DNA of 35,482 nt from Actinomycetota bacterium (GCA_019348135.1 JAHWJY010000019.1:1-35482); one strand, 5' to 3'. Shown: positions 26,746-35,409, numbered from the stretch's first letter. The notes: generated by a model from the letters alone, not told the origin. Made by a program: numbers and translations.

Positions 26746-27821
26746 CGGGCCGACCTCTCTCCCACGGCAACGGGGGTCGGGGCGTCCGGCAGCACCCAGA
26801 CGTGCCGTCTCGGCACCGACAGGGCCAGCTGGTCACCGGGTTCGACGGTGACCTCGCCGTCGAGGTGGGCCTCGAGGAGCACGCCGGCACACTCGACCAC
26901 GATCCGCCGGTGGGTGCCCTGGAACGACGACGTCCGGCACCGACCCCGCAGCGGGCCGTACGGATCGAGGGCGAGCCGCTCCGGACGGATCGCGATCGTC
27001 CGCGTGCCGTCCCGTGCGTCGACGGGGACCGTCACGCCGCCGGAGAGACGCAGGCGACCGGACACGACCTCACCGGTCAGGATGTTGCTGGCACCGAAGA
27101 ACCGGGCGACGACCGCTGACGCCGGCCGGTTGAAGAGCTCCTCGGGTGGCGCGTGCTGGACGATGCGTCCCTCGATCAGCAGCGCCAGGTCGTCACCCAG
27201 CTCGGCCGCCTCCGCCCGATCGTGCGTGACGTAGAGCGTGGTCACGCCGCGACTGCGCTGGATCCCGGCGATGAGGTGACGGAGGCCCTCGCGGCGGTTG
27301 GGGTCGACGGCCGAGAGCGGCTCGTCGAGGAGGAGCAGTTGCGGGTCGCCGGCGAGGGCGCGGGCGAGGGCGACGCGCTGCTGCTCGCCGCCGGAGAGCC
27401 CACGAGGGTCGCGGTCCGCGGTGCCCACCAGGCCGACCTCGTCGAGCAGCTCGCCGGCGGCCCGGCGACGTGCCCGCCGGTCGACGCCCGCCATCCGCAA
27501 CGGGAACGAGACGTTGTCGCCGACCGTGAGGTTGGGGAACAGCCGCGGTTCCTGGAACACGACCGCCAACCGGCGCTGGTGGCTCGCGATCGGGGCGAGG
27601 TCGCGCCCGTCGAGGACGATCGAGCCGCCCGCGAGCGGCTCCAGCCCCGCGAGCGCCCGCAGGAGGGTCGTCTTGCCCGCGCCCGAGGGGCCGACCAGCG
27701 CGGTCAGCCGTCCCGCCTGCACCGTGAGGTCCAGGTCACGGAGGATGGTGGCGCCGTCGAGCGCGACGGCGACGCGGGAGCAGACGAGGCCGCCGGTCAC
27801 GGCAGCACCTCGTCGCGCCAC
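26739..27821 (-). CDS. ABC transporter ATP-binding protein (YnjD-like)
   Basis: Walker A VGPSGAGKTTLLRALAG, signature LSGGEQQRVALARAL, Walker B LLLLDEPLSAVD; C-terminal TOBE-like region. Start may be an internal GTG. Confidence 0.93.
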   Translation of the reverse strand: MARRGAAVTGGLVCSRVAVALDGATILRDLDLTVQAGRLTALVGPSGAGKTTLLRALAGLEPLAGGSIVLDGRDLAPIASHQRRLAVVFQEPRLFPNLTVGDNVSFPLRMAGVDRRARRRAAGELLDEVGLVGTADRDPRGLSGGEQQRVALARALAGDPQLLLLDEPLSAVDPNRREGLRHLIAGIQRSRGVTTLYVTHDRAEAAELGDDLALLIEGRIVQHAPPEELFNRPASAVVARFFGASNILTGEVVSGRLRLSGGVTVPVDARDGTRTIAIRPERLALDPYGPLRGRCRTSSFQGTHRRIVVECAGVLLEAHLDGEVTVEPGDQLALSVPRRHVWVLPDAPTPVAVGERSARW

Positions 27822-28969
27822 CGCTGCTCGAGCCTCTCGACCCGGCCGACGTGGAGCTCGGTCAGGAGCTCACCAGGCTCAGCCAGCAGGTAGGGGCTAC
27901 CGGTCGTCGCATCGAACCGCTCCCGGTCGGCGACGGGGAGCAGATCGAGGTCCAGGACCGTGGGGACGCCCAGGACCTCGGGATCCGCCTTGGCCGCCTG
28001 GAGGCTCGGGTCGAGCAGCAGGTCGGCGACGACCAACGCTCCCGCCCGGTGGGCGGCGTTCACGGGGACCGTGACGTAGCTCACGTTGTTCAGCGTCCCG
28101 TGGTCCAGGACGAACGGTCGGACGGTCTCCGGGAACGTCCCCTGCCGGACGCCCGTCTCGACGAAGCTCGGGTCGTAGCTCATCGCGAGGTCGACCTGGC
28201 CGTCGGCGAACAGCTGGTCGAGCTCGGCCTCGCTCCCGGGGTGTGTCCGGCCCTCCTGCCACAGGTGCGGCTCCAGCTCGCCCAGGTACCGGAAGGCCTC
28301 CTCCTCGCCCATGGCCTGCACGACCTGGCGGACGAAGGCCGAGCCGGTGAAGTCCGGCGGCGCCGGGTAGGTGATGCGACCAGGGTTCCGCCGGGCGTAG
28401 GCGAGCAGGGCATCGAAGGTGCGGAGGGGCTCCGGCGTGCGGGCGGTGTCGTGGGCGTAGACGAACAGGGCCCGGCACCAGGGCGACTCCTGCCCCTCGA
28501 CCGCGACGCCGAAATCGGTCGCGACCGTCGTGGGATCGACGTAGCGACGGTTCGGGAGGTGGTCGGCCCAGTCCTCGGCCCACAGACCCGCCTCCTTGCC
28601 GAGCGCGAAGTTCTCGCCGTTCAGCCAGATCAGGTCGACGGATCCGGCGGTCTCGCCCGCCTGGACCTCCGCGACGACGCGCTGGACGGCATCGGCGGTG
28701 TCGGTGACGGGGACGCGTTCCACGGTCACGCCGAGCTCCGCGGCGGCCGGGACGACGTGGTCGTCGACGTAGCGGTTGATGCGCTCGTCACCGCCGTAGA
28801 GCCACCACCGGACCGTCTGGCCCTCGGCCTCCTGCCGCACCGCAGCCCAGTCCGACGGCTCCGCCAGCGAGGATGCCGGGGTGCTCGCGGAACCGACCGT
28901 GCACGCGGTGGCGACGAGGACGAGCAGCAGCGTGCCCAGCGCCGCGCGACGGGCCGATCCGGAGGCCAA
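27797..28969 (-). CDS. ABC transporter substrate-binding lipoprotein (YnjB-like)
   Basis: LASGSARRAALGTLLLVLVATACTVG lipobox; VRWWLYGGDERINRYVDDHV, SVDLIWLNGENFALGKEAGLWAEDWADHLPNRRYVDPTTVATDFGVAVEGQESPW resembles YnjB. TTG start 28969 with GAGGGAGA upstream. Confidence 0.85.
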   Translation of the reverse strand: MASGSARRAALGTLLLVLVATACTVGSASTPASSLAEPSDWAAVRQEAEGQTVRWWLYGGDERINRYVDDHVVPAAAELGVTVERVPVTDTADAVQRVVAEVQAGETAGSVDLIWLNGENFALGKEAGLWAEDWADHLPNRRYVDPTTVATDFGVAVEGQESPWCRALFVYAHDTARTPEPLRTFDALLAYARRNPGRITYPAPPDFTGSAFVRQVVQAMGEEEAFRYLGELEPHLWQEGRTHPGSEAELDQLFADGQVDLAMSYDPSFVETGVRQGTFPETVRPFVLDHGTLNNVSYVTVPVNAAHRAGALVVADLLLDPSLQAAKADPEVLGVPTVLDLDLLPVADRERFDATTGSPYLLAEPGELLTELHVGRVERLEQRWRDEVLP

Positions 28970-29093
28970 CGTCGATCTCCCTCGACTCGGTGTGACCACG
29001 GAACCGCGCGTCCAGGTCCCCTCTTCCCCGTTCGGACCCGGCGCGCCTGAGGGTGGGTGGAACATGGCGGCCGCGACGCCGGTTGGGGTGGAC

Positions 29094-29708
29094 ATGGATA
29101 CGACCGACCCGCCGCGCCGCCGTGCGGACCGCTCCCGGATGCACGCGCAGGGGGACGCCCCCGACCACCTGCGCGACGATGCCTTCCGCCGGTACGTCGT
29201 GCCGGAACTCGAGGTGCTCTACGGTGTCGCCATGCGGCTCACGCGGGATCCGCACGACGCCGAGGACGTCGTGCAGGAGACCCTCCTCCGTGCCTACCGG
29301 TCGATCCACCGGTTCGACGGCCGCTACCCCAGGGCCTGGTTGCTGACGATCCTGCGCAACGCGAACATCAACCGTGCACGCAAGCGGACGCCCGATCTCC
29401 TCCGCGACGAGCAGCGCACCCTCGGCGCGCTGCCCGCGCCTGGCTCGGATGGCCGTGCGGACGGCGCGGCCGAGGCGGCGCTGTCCCGTATCCCCGACGA
29501 CACCATCGTCGATGCCCTCGAGCGGCTGTCGGACGACCACCGGGCGGTGGTCGCGCTCGTGGACATCGACGGGCTGTCCTACCGGGAGACCGCCGAGCTC
29601 CTCGACATCCCGGTCGGGACGGTGATGAGCCGTCTGCACCGCGCCCGCAAGAAGCTCCGGGCGCGTCTCGAACGCGCCGGCTACCTCGACGGGAGCCTCC
29701 CCTCATGA
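29094..29708 (+). CDS. ECF sigma factor
   Basis: FRRYVVPELEVLYGVAMRLTRDPHDAEDVVQETLLRAYRSIHRFDGRYPRAWLLTILRNANINRARKR...VVALVDIDGLSYRETAELLDIPVGTVMSRLHRARKKLRARLE. Start uncertain (29064, 29094 or 29139). Confidence 0.92.
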   Translation: MDTTDPPRRRADRSRMHAQGDAPDHLRDDAFRRYVVPELEVLYGVAMRLTRDPHDAEDVVQETLLRAYRSIHRFDGRYPRAWLLTILRNANINRARKRTPDLLRDEQRTLGALPAPGSDGRADGAAEAALSRIPDDTIVDALERLSDDHRAVVALVDIDGLSYRETAELLDIPVGTVMSRLHRARKKLRARLERAGYLDGSLPS

Positions 29709-29974
29709 AGATCTTCGAGCGCATGATGCGTGTGCCACCCGACTGCCGCGAGGTCGCCGACGTCCTGCAGGCCTACCTCGACGGCGAGCTGCCGGAGTCG
29801 AAGACCCACGTGGTCTCCGAGCACCTCCAGCACTGCGAACGCTGTGGGATCGAGGCGGACGTCTACCTCGAGGTCAAGCGCTCGCTCGGGGAGCTCGCCA
29901 CGCCGCCCGACCGGGACGTCATGGCGCGTCTGCGCTCGTTCGCGGACCGACTCACCTCCGAGGGCGGGTCGTGA
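29705..29974 (+). CDS. zf-HC2 (ZAS) anti-sigma factor
   Basis: CREVADVLQAYLDGELPESKTHVVSEHLQHCERCGIEADVYLEVKRSL (HxxxCxxC); ATGA overlap with the sigma factor stop. Confidence 0.88.
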   Translation: MKIFERMMRVPPDCREVADVLQAYLDGELPESKTHVVSEHLQHCERCGIEADVYLEVKRSLGELATPPDRDVMARLRSFADRLTSEGGS

Positions 29975-30681
29975 CCGAGGACCCCCCGTCCGAGGTCGCG
30001 GAGCTGACGGCCCGAGCCGCGCGGTTCCGCCTCGTCGTGTTCGGTCTGGCCGTCGTCGCCCTCGTGGCGGTGGCGGCCGGCGTCGGACCGGACGTCCAGA
30101 CCATCCGCGGCTGGACGGCGGCGGCCGGGTGGATCGCGCCCGTCGTGTTCGTACTGCTGTACGCCGGCCTGACGGTGGTGCTCGTCCCCGGCTCCGTGCT
30201 GACCCTCGCGGCCGGTTTGCTCTTCGGTGCCGGGATCGGGTCCGTCGTGGCCGTCGTCGGGGCGACCATCGGGGCGACGATCGCGTTCGTGCTCGCGCGG
30301 ACCGCCGGCCGTCGCGCCGTCGAACGTCTGATCTCCGGCCGCGCCGCACGGGTCGACCGCTGGCTCGGCGACCGCGGGCTGCTGTCGGTGGTGACGCTGC
30401 GGATCGTGCCGCTCGTCCCGTTCGCCATCTCGAACTACGCGGCCGGGCTCACGGCCGTCCGCCTGCGCGACTTCGTGATCGGCACCGCCCTCGGGATCGT
30501 CCCGGGCGCGGTCGCCTACACCGTGCTCGGTGCCAACGTCGCCGACCCGACCGACCCGGCCTTCGTCGGGGCGATCGCCGCCCTGGTCGTGCTCGCCGTC
30601 GCCGGCGGCGTCCGGCTCCGGACCGCGGGTGGCGACGAGCGTCGGCGGGTAGCGTCCCAGCCCTCCGAGGAGCGATCGTGA
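29971..30681 (+). CDS. TVP38/TMEM64 (DedA/SNARE-associated) family membrane protein
   Basis: VVLVPGSVLTLAAGLLFGAGIGSVVAVVGATIGATIAFVLARTAGRRAVERLI...LRIVPLVPFAISNYAAGLTAVRLRDFVIGTALGIVPGAVAYTVLG. Confidence 0.92.
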   Translation: MTEDPPSEVAELTARAARFRLVVFGLAVVALVAVAAGVGPDVQTIRGWTAAAGWIAPVVFVLLYAGLTVVLVPGSVLTLAAGLLFGAGIGSVVAVVGATIGATIAFVLARTAGRRAVERLISGRAARVDRWLGDRGLLSVVTLRIVPLVPFAISNYAAGLTAVRLRDFVIGTALGIVPGAVAYTVLGANVADPTDPAFVGAIAALVVLAVAGGVRLRTAGGDERRRVASQPSEERS

Positions 30682-31079
30682 CCACCCCGTACAACTACCC
30701 CCGGTTCACGGCGGACGACTCGGGATGGCCGAGCTCTGGCGATCCCGGGACGCCGTCATCGACGTTCGGCAGCTTCACCTGACCGTACTGTGCAGCTGAG
30801 GGTCCTCAGCTCGACGCCGCGGCCGACCGCAACCCCGAGCTCACGTGGGTGTTCGTCTACACCCGGGAGGCCCACCCCGGTGAGCACGTCGGGCTCCCGA
30901 ACATGACCTGGGTCATCGGGCGAGGTGGGCGCATCGTCTACAAGGCCGACTGGACGAGCGCCGAGAACGTCGAGGGCTTCGTGCGGCGCTACCGCCAGGC
31001 CCGCAGCGACGGGCCGCGGGCCTACGACGAGTTCAAGCACGCCGAGGAGATCTGGTCGACCCGCGACAGGGACATGTGA
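30678..31079 (+). CDS. Candidate selenoprotein: deiodinase/redoxin-like protein with UxxC motif (in-frame UGA at 30780-30782); may be internally truncated
   Basis: Read-through: VTTPYNYPRFTADDSGWPSSGDPGTPSSTFGSFT-U-PYCAAEGPQLDAAADRNPELTWVFVYTREAHPGEHVGLPNMTWVIGRGGRIVYKADWTSAENVEGFVRRYRQARSDGPRAYDEFKHAEEIWSTRDRDM*. FGS-T-U and YxREAHP resemble the iodothyronine deiodinase-like family; start GTG overlaps the TVP38 stop (GTGA). The ORF track lists only 30849..31079. Confidence 0.75.
30794..30811 (+). promoter_or_regulatory. Putative bacterial SECIS hairpin
   Basis: 11 nt after UGA: AGCUGAG-GGUC-CUCAGCU, perfect 7-bp stem and GGUC loop; spacing and loop match the upper stem-loop of E. coli fdhF. 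Confidence 0.8.
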
Positions 31080-32326
31080 TGACGCACTCGACGACCTGCA
31101 CCTTCACCAACGCCCGCGGACAGGAGCTCTCGGCGCGGATCGAACATCCCGAGGGGCAGGTCCTCGCCACGGCCCTGTTCGCCCACTGCTTCACGTGCTC
31201 CAAGGACCTGCGGGCCGCCCGTCGCCTGACCCGTGCGCTCGCCGAGCGCGGCATCGCCGTGCTGTCGTTCGACTTCGCGGGCCTGGGGTCGAGCGAGGGC
31301 GACTTCCGCACCTCGACGTTCTCCGCGGACGTCGACGACCTCGTGGCCGCCGCCGGCTACCTCGCCGACACCCTGCGTCCGCCGACCCTGCTGGTCGGGC
31401 ACTCGCTCGGTGGGGCTGCCGTCCTCACGGCGGCCAGCCGCATCGACGGTGTCGAGGCGGTCGCGACGATCGGCGCCCCGGCCGACGTCTCCCACGTCAC
31501 CGACGTCTTCGCCGGCGAGCTCGACACCATCCGGGACCGGGGCGAGGCCGTCGTGACGCTGGCGGGCCGGCCGTTCACGATCGGCGCCGACTTCGTCGAG
31601 GACCTGAACGAGCACCGTCTCCTCGACACCGTCCGCCGCCTCGACGCCGCCCTGCTGTTCCTCCACGCCCCGCTCGACGACACCGTGAGCGTCGACAACG
31701 CACGGCTGCTGTTCGAGGCGGCGCACCACCCCAAGAGCTTCGTCTCGCTCGCCGACGCCGACCACCTGCTCACCGACGAGGCGGACGCGCGCTACGCCGC
31801 CGAGGTCGTCTCCGCCTGGGCCAGCCGCTACCTGGAGCAGATCCCGACCGACCCGGACGACAGCGGTCAGCGGGCGCCCCTGCCGCGGGGGTCGGGGTCG
31901 TACGACGACGCCACGACGACGGCACGGACGAGGGAGGGCCTCACGACGGAGGTGTCCACCCGCGGGTTCGCGCTGACGGCCGACGAGCCGCGGTCCTTCG
32001 GTGGCGCCGAGACCGGTCCCACCCCCTACGACTACCTGGCCGCAGCGCTCGCCTCCTGCACGTCGATGACGGTCCGGATGTACGCCGACCGCAAGGGGAT
32101 CGCGCTCGACGACGTCACGACCACGGTCACGTTCGACCGCGTCCACGCGCGCGACTGCGCCAACTGCGAGCACACCGACGGTCGGATCGGACGGTTGACC
32201 CGGACCGTCGCCCTGGGCGGTGACCTGGACCAGGGGACACGCGACCGGTTGCTGTCGATCGCCGACCGCTGCCCCGTGCACCGGACCCTCGAGGGTCAGA
32301 TCGAGATCCACACCACCGCGGGGTGA
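31079..32326 (+). CDS. Bifunctional alpha/beta hydrolase - OsmC family protein
   Basis: N-terminal hydrolase GHSLGGAAVLTAA, FDFAGLGSSEG; C-terminal OsmC GPTPYDYLAAALASCTSMTVRMYADRKGI...CPVHRTLEGQIEI. TGATG junction with the upstream gene. Confidence 0.94.
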   Translation: MTHSTTCTFTNARGQELSARIEHPEGQVLATALFAHCFTCSKDLRAARRLTRALAERGIAVLSFDFAGLGSSEGDFRTSTFSADVDDLVAAAGYLADTLRPPTLLVGHSLGGAAVLTAASRIDGVEAVATIGAPADVSHVTDVFAGELDTIRDRGEAVVTLAGRPFTIGADFVEDLNEHRLLDTVRRLDAALLFLHAPLDDTVSVDNARLLFEAAHHPKSFVSLADADHLLTDEADARYAAEVVSAWASRYLEQIPTDPDDSGQRAPLPRGSGSYDDATTTARTREGLTTEVSTRGFALTADEPRSFGGAETGPTPYDYLAAALASCTSMTVRMYADRKGIALDDVTTTVTFDRVHARDCANCEHTDGRIGRLTRTVALGGDLDQGTRDRLLSIADRCPVHRTLEGQIEIHTTAG

Positions 32327-32354
32327 CCCCGGGGCCACCCCACCGTCCCCGCGG

Positions 32355-32681
32355 TCAACCGCCCAGGAGCCTCGTCAGGACCCGCGCGACCATGCCCGTC
32401 GCCGGCGGCCCGTACCCGTCGGGCAGGTCCTCCGGCCGCTCGTCAGCGACCGCCCGCAGCACGTCCTGGACCGCGGGGTTGACGAGGGCGATGTCGGCGA
32501 CGCGCACGGTCGGCACCGTCTCGTTCCCGCCGGCGACGTGCCGGACGAACGCGGCCGCCGCGTCGTCCTGCCAGATGTCGACCCGGTCGACCGCCAGGCC
32601 GGCTCGATCGAGGCCCCGGAGCAGCGAGGAGCAGAACGCGCAGCCGGGACGCCAGTAGACGGTGACGGCCTGTTCGTTCAC
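32355..32681 (-). CDS. Glutaredoxin/mycoredoxin-like protein
   Basis: VNEQAVTVYWRPGCAFCSSLLRGLDRAGLAVDRVDIWQDDAAAAFVRHVAGGNETVPTVRV; CxxC and TVP motifs. Confidence 0.9.
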   Translation of the reverse strand: MNEQAVTVYWRPGCAFCSSLLRGLDRAGLAVDRVDIWQDDAAAAFVRHVAGGNETVPTVRVADIALVNPAVQDVLRAVADERPEDLPDGYGPPATGMVARVLTRLLGG

Positions 32682-32832
32682 CGGGTCTCCGATGCCGGGG
32701 ATCGTGACCTTCGGAACCACGGCGGACCCGGGCGTCTTCCGTCCGGACGGCGGCGCCCGGACGGGATGCCGCTCCGCACGTCCCGTCGTGCGGCGCACCC
32801 TGGGGGACCGGACCCCGATCCGGGAGTGGAGC

Positions 32833-33684
32833 ATGAGCATGACGAGTCGACAGGCCGAGGTGGATGGCGTCCCGGTGCGCTGGGAGGAGGAGGGCGACGG
32901 TCTGCCGGTGGTGCTCATCCACGGCATCCCCACGAGCCCCGACCTGTGGCGCCACGTCACACCCCGACTTCCCGGCGTGCGCGTGCTGGCCTTCGAGATG
33001 GTGGGCTACGGACGAAGCATCCCGGCCGGGCGCGAGCACGACATCTCCGTCGCCGCGCAGGCGAGCTACCTCGACGCGTGGCTGGACCACCTGGACGTCG
33101 AACGTGCCGTCCTGGTCGGCCACGACCTCGGTGGGGGCGTCGCCCAGATCGCCGCCGTCACGCGACCCGAGCGGTGTGCCGGCCTCGTGCTGACCAACGC
33201 GATCGCCTACGACTCCTGGCCGATCCCCAGCGTCAAGGCCCTCCGCGCCACCTCCCGTCTCCTCGCCCGCACCCCCGATGCCCCCTTCAAGGCGCTCATG
33301 GGGACCCTGCTCGCGCGTGGCCACGACGACCTGGAGATGGCCGCCGAGTCCCTCGACGTCCACTACCGCCACTACGCGGACGCCGACGGGGCCGCCGGGA
33401 TGGCGCGGCAGGTGCGGGCCCTGGACGTGAACGACACGCTCGCGGTGGCCGACCGGCTCCCGGACCTCGACGTCCCCGCCCGTATCGTCTGGGGCCTCGC
33501 CGACCGGTTCCAGACCGCCGACTACGGCGAGCGACTCGCCCGCGACCTCGGCACCCGCCCGATCGGCATCACCGGCGGCAAGCACTTCACCCCCGAGGAC
33601 CACCCGGGCCCCGTCGCGGACGCCGTGCTCGATCTGGTGGCCGAGGTCGAGCGGACCCCGGACCTCGCGCGTCAGGCCCGGTGA
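32833..33684 (+). CDS. Alpha/beta hydrolase (haloalkane dehalogenase-like fold)
   Basis: VVLIHGIPTSPDLWRHVTPRL, VLVGHDLGGGVAQIAAV, GGKHFTPEDHP. Confidence 0.92.
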   Translation: MSMTSRQAEVDGVPVRWEEEGDGLPVVLIHGIPTSPDLWRHVTPRLPGVRVLAFEMVGYGRSIPAGREHDISVAAQASYLDAWLDHLDVERAVLVGHDLGGGVAQIAAVTRPERCAGLVLTNAIAYDSWPIPSVKALRATSRLLARTPDAPFKALMGTLLARGHDDLEMAAESLDVHYRHYADADGAAGMARQVRALDVNDTLAVADRLPDLDVPARIVWGLADRFQTADYGERLARDLGTRPIGITGGKHFTPEDHPGPVADAVLDLVAEVERTPDLARQAR

Positions 33685-33690
33685 CGGCGG

Positions 33691-34920
33691 TCACGAGGTG
33701 GACGGTCGGATCCCCGGACGGGCGCCCAGGAGTCCGGCCATCCCGGCCACGAGGAGCAGCGCGCCGCCGAACACGTAGACCGCGGCGATCCCGACCGCGT
33801 CGGCGAGGAGACCCCCCACGGCGAGCGACAGCAGGCGACCGAGCTGCCAGATCGCGTCGAAGCTCGCGAACACCCGTCCGCGGGTGTCCTCGCTCGTCTC
33901 GGCCTGCAGCAACGAGTTGAACGTCACCATCCCCGTGGACGTGCCGACCCCGTAGACCCCCAGCGCGCCCATCGCGACCGGGAGGCTGCGGAACGCCGCC
34001 AGCACGAGATCGACGACCCCCCGCAGCAGGAACGGACCGAACACGAACCCGACCCGCCGCGGGTCCGCCACGAGCCTGGTGAGCACCAGCGGGCCGACGG
34101 CCGCACCGACCCCGATCGCCGCCAGCAGCAGGCCGAACCCGTCGGCGTCGACGCCGAGGTGGTCCGTCGCGAGGACGATCAGCAGGGCGCTCGTCGCGCC
34201 GGCCGACAGGGCGGCCAGCGCCTGGACGGTCGCCATCAACCGCAGCAGCGGGGTCCGGGCGATGAGCTGGACGCCCTCCACCGCGCGGGTCCACCACGCC
34301 CGACGCTCGGCCGCGGCATCCGTCGCGGCGGGAGCGACGGTCACGATCCGCACGAGCACCGCGGCGGACACGGCGTAGGTGGCCGCGTTGACCAGGAACG
34401 CCGGGGTCGGCCCGAGGATGGCCACCATCCCGCCGGCGAGCGGCGCCAACGCGATCTGGGAGACCACGGCGGCGGTCCACAGCCCGCTGTTCCCGGCGAT
34501 CAACTCGTCCTCGTCGACGACGAGCGGGAGCACCGACTGCGACGCCGGGTTGAAGAACACCGCGCCGGCGGACAGGCCGAACGCGACGGCGTACACGGCG
34601 CCGACCGACCCGGCGACGAGCGGGAGCAGCAGGGCCAGGCCCATCCGCCACAGGTCCGCGGCGATCATGACCCGCACCGCCGGCAGCCGGTCGATCACCG
34701 CCCCGGCGACGGGCGCCAGCAGCAGCACCGGGACGATCTCCGCGACGACGACGCCGGTCACGCCGAGGCCGGATCCGGTCAGCTGGAAGACCAGCACGGC
34801 CAGCGCGACGGTGTTGAACACGTCGCCCCAGCGCGACACGGTCTGGGCGGTCCACAGGCGCCGGTAGGCCGGACGCGCCAGCACGGAGCGCAGCCCACGA
34901 CGGTCCGGGTACGACGGCAG
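33691..34920 (-). CDS. MFS transporter (EntS-like)
   Basis: RPAYRRLWTAQTVSRWGDVFNTVALAVLVFQLTGSG...APVAGAVIDRLPAVRVMIAADLWRMGLALLLPLVAG, 12-TM pattern. N-terminus uncertain (CTG 34920 after AGGAGG, or GTG 34884). Confidence 0.88.
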   Translation of the reverse strand: MPSYPDRRGLRSVLARPAYRRLWTAQTVSRWGDVFNTVALAVLVFQLTGSGLGVTGVVVAEIVPVLLLAPVAGAVIDRLPAVRVMIAADLWRMGLALLLPLVAGSVGAVYAVAFGLSAGAVFFNPASQSVLPLVVDEDELIAGNSGLWTAAVVSQIALAPLAGGMVAILGPTPAFLVNAATYAVSAAVLVRIVTVAPAATDAAAERRAWWTRAVEGVQLIARTPLLRLMATVQALAALSAGATSALLIVLATDHLGVDADGFGLLLAAIGVGAAVGPLVLTRLVADPRRVGFVFGPFLLRGVVDLVLAAFRSLPVAMGALGVYGVGTSTGMVTFNSLLQAETSEDTRGRVFASFDAIWQLGRLLSLAVGGLLADAVGIAAVYVFGGALLLVAGMAGLLGARPGIRPSTS

Positions 34921-34937
34921 GAACGGTCCTCCTGGAG

Positions 34938-35336
34938 CTACGGACGGGTGACGGCGCGGCAGATCTCGCCCGGCGGGCAGTCGGCCGGGTCGAGCTCGTC
35001 GAGACGTGAGCGCAGCCGACGGAGCTGGTCCCGCGTGCGCCGGAGCTTGCGCAGACGGGCCTCCACGTCGCCGAGCCGCTCGTCGACGACCTCGGCCACG
35101 TGCTGACACGGGGCGCGACCGTCGTCGCGCACCGCGAGCACCTCACCGATCTGGCGCAGCGTGAGCCCCGCCGCCTGCGCCTGCCGGATGAAGGCGACCC
35201 GCTGGACGATCGCCGGGTCGTAGTCCCGGTAGCCGCCCGCGGTCCGGTCGGGCGCGGGGAGCAGCCCCTGCTGCTCGTAGTAGCGCAGCGTCTTCGCGGT
35301 CACCCCGGTCGCCTCGGCCAGCTCGCCGATCAACAT
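34938..35336 (-). CDS. MerR family (heavy-metal-responsive type) transcriptional regulator
   Basis: MLIGELAEATGVTAKTLRYYEQQGLLPAPDRTAGGYRDYDPAIVQRVAFIRQAQAAGLTLRQIGEVLAVRDDGRAPCQHVAEVVDERL...DPADCPPGEIC. Confidence 0.93.
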   Translation of the reverse strand: MLIGELAEATGVTAKTLRYYEQQGLLPAPDRTAGGYRDYDPAIVQRVAFIRQAQAAGLTLRQIGEVLAVRDDGRAPCQHVAEVVDERLGDVEARLRKLRRTRDQLRRLRSRLDELDPADCPPGEICRAVTRP

Positions 35337-35351
35337 CGTGGCCCCGGTCAC

Positions 35352-35383
35352 TTGACCTTCCAGTGAGGTGGAAGGTCTACCGT
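35352..35383 (+). promoter_or_regulatory. MerR/CueR-type promoter with overlong spacer
   Basis: TTGACC (35352) then ACCTTCCA-gtgagg-TGGAAGGT dyad (35355-35376) and a -10-like CTACCG/TACCGT; 19-20 bp spacing. Confidence 0.8.
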
Positions 35384-35409
35384 ACCGGCCATCGACGAGG
35401 AGCCGCACC

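Noticed and set aside
30780-30782. UGA as genome-wide recoding (alternative genetic code)
   Set aside because: TGA terminates most other genes in the window, so only context-dependent recoding fits.
30849-31079. ORF-track call of a 76-aa protein MFVYTREAHPG...
   Set aside because: Starts in the middle of a redoxin-like domain; better explained as the C-terminal part of the UGA-containing gene starting at 30678.
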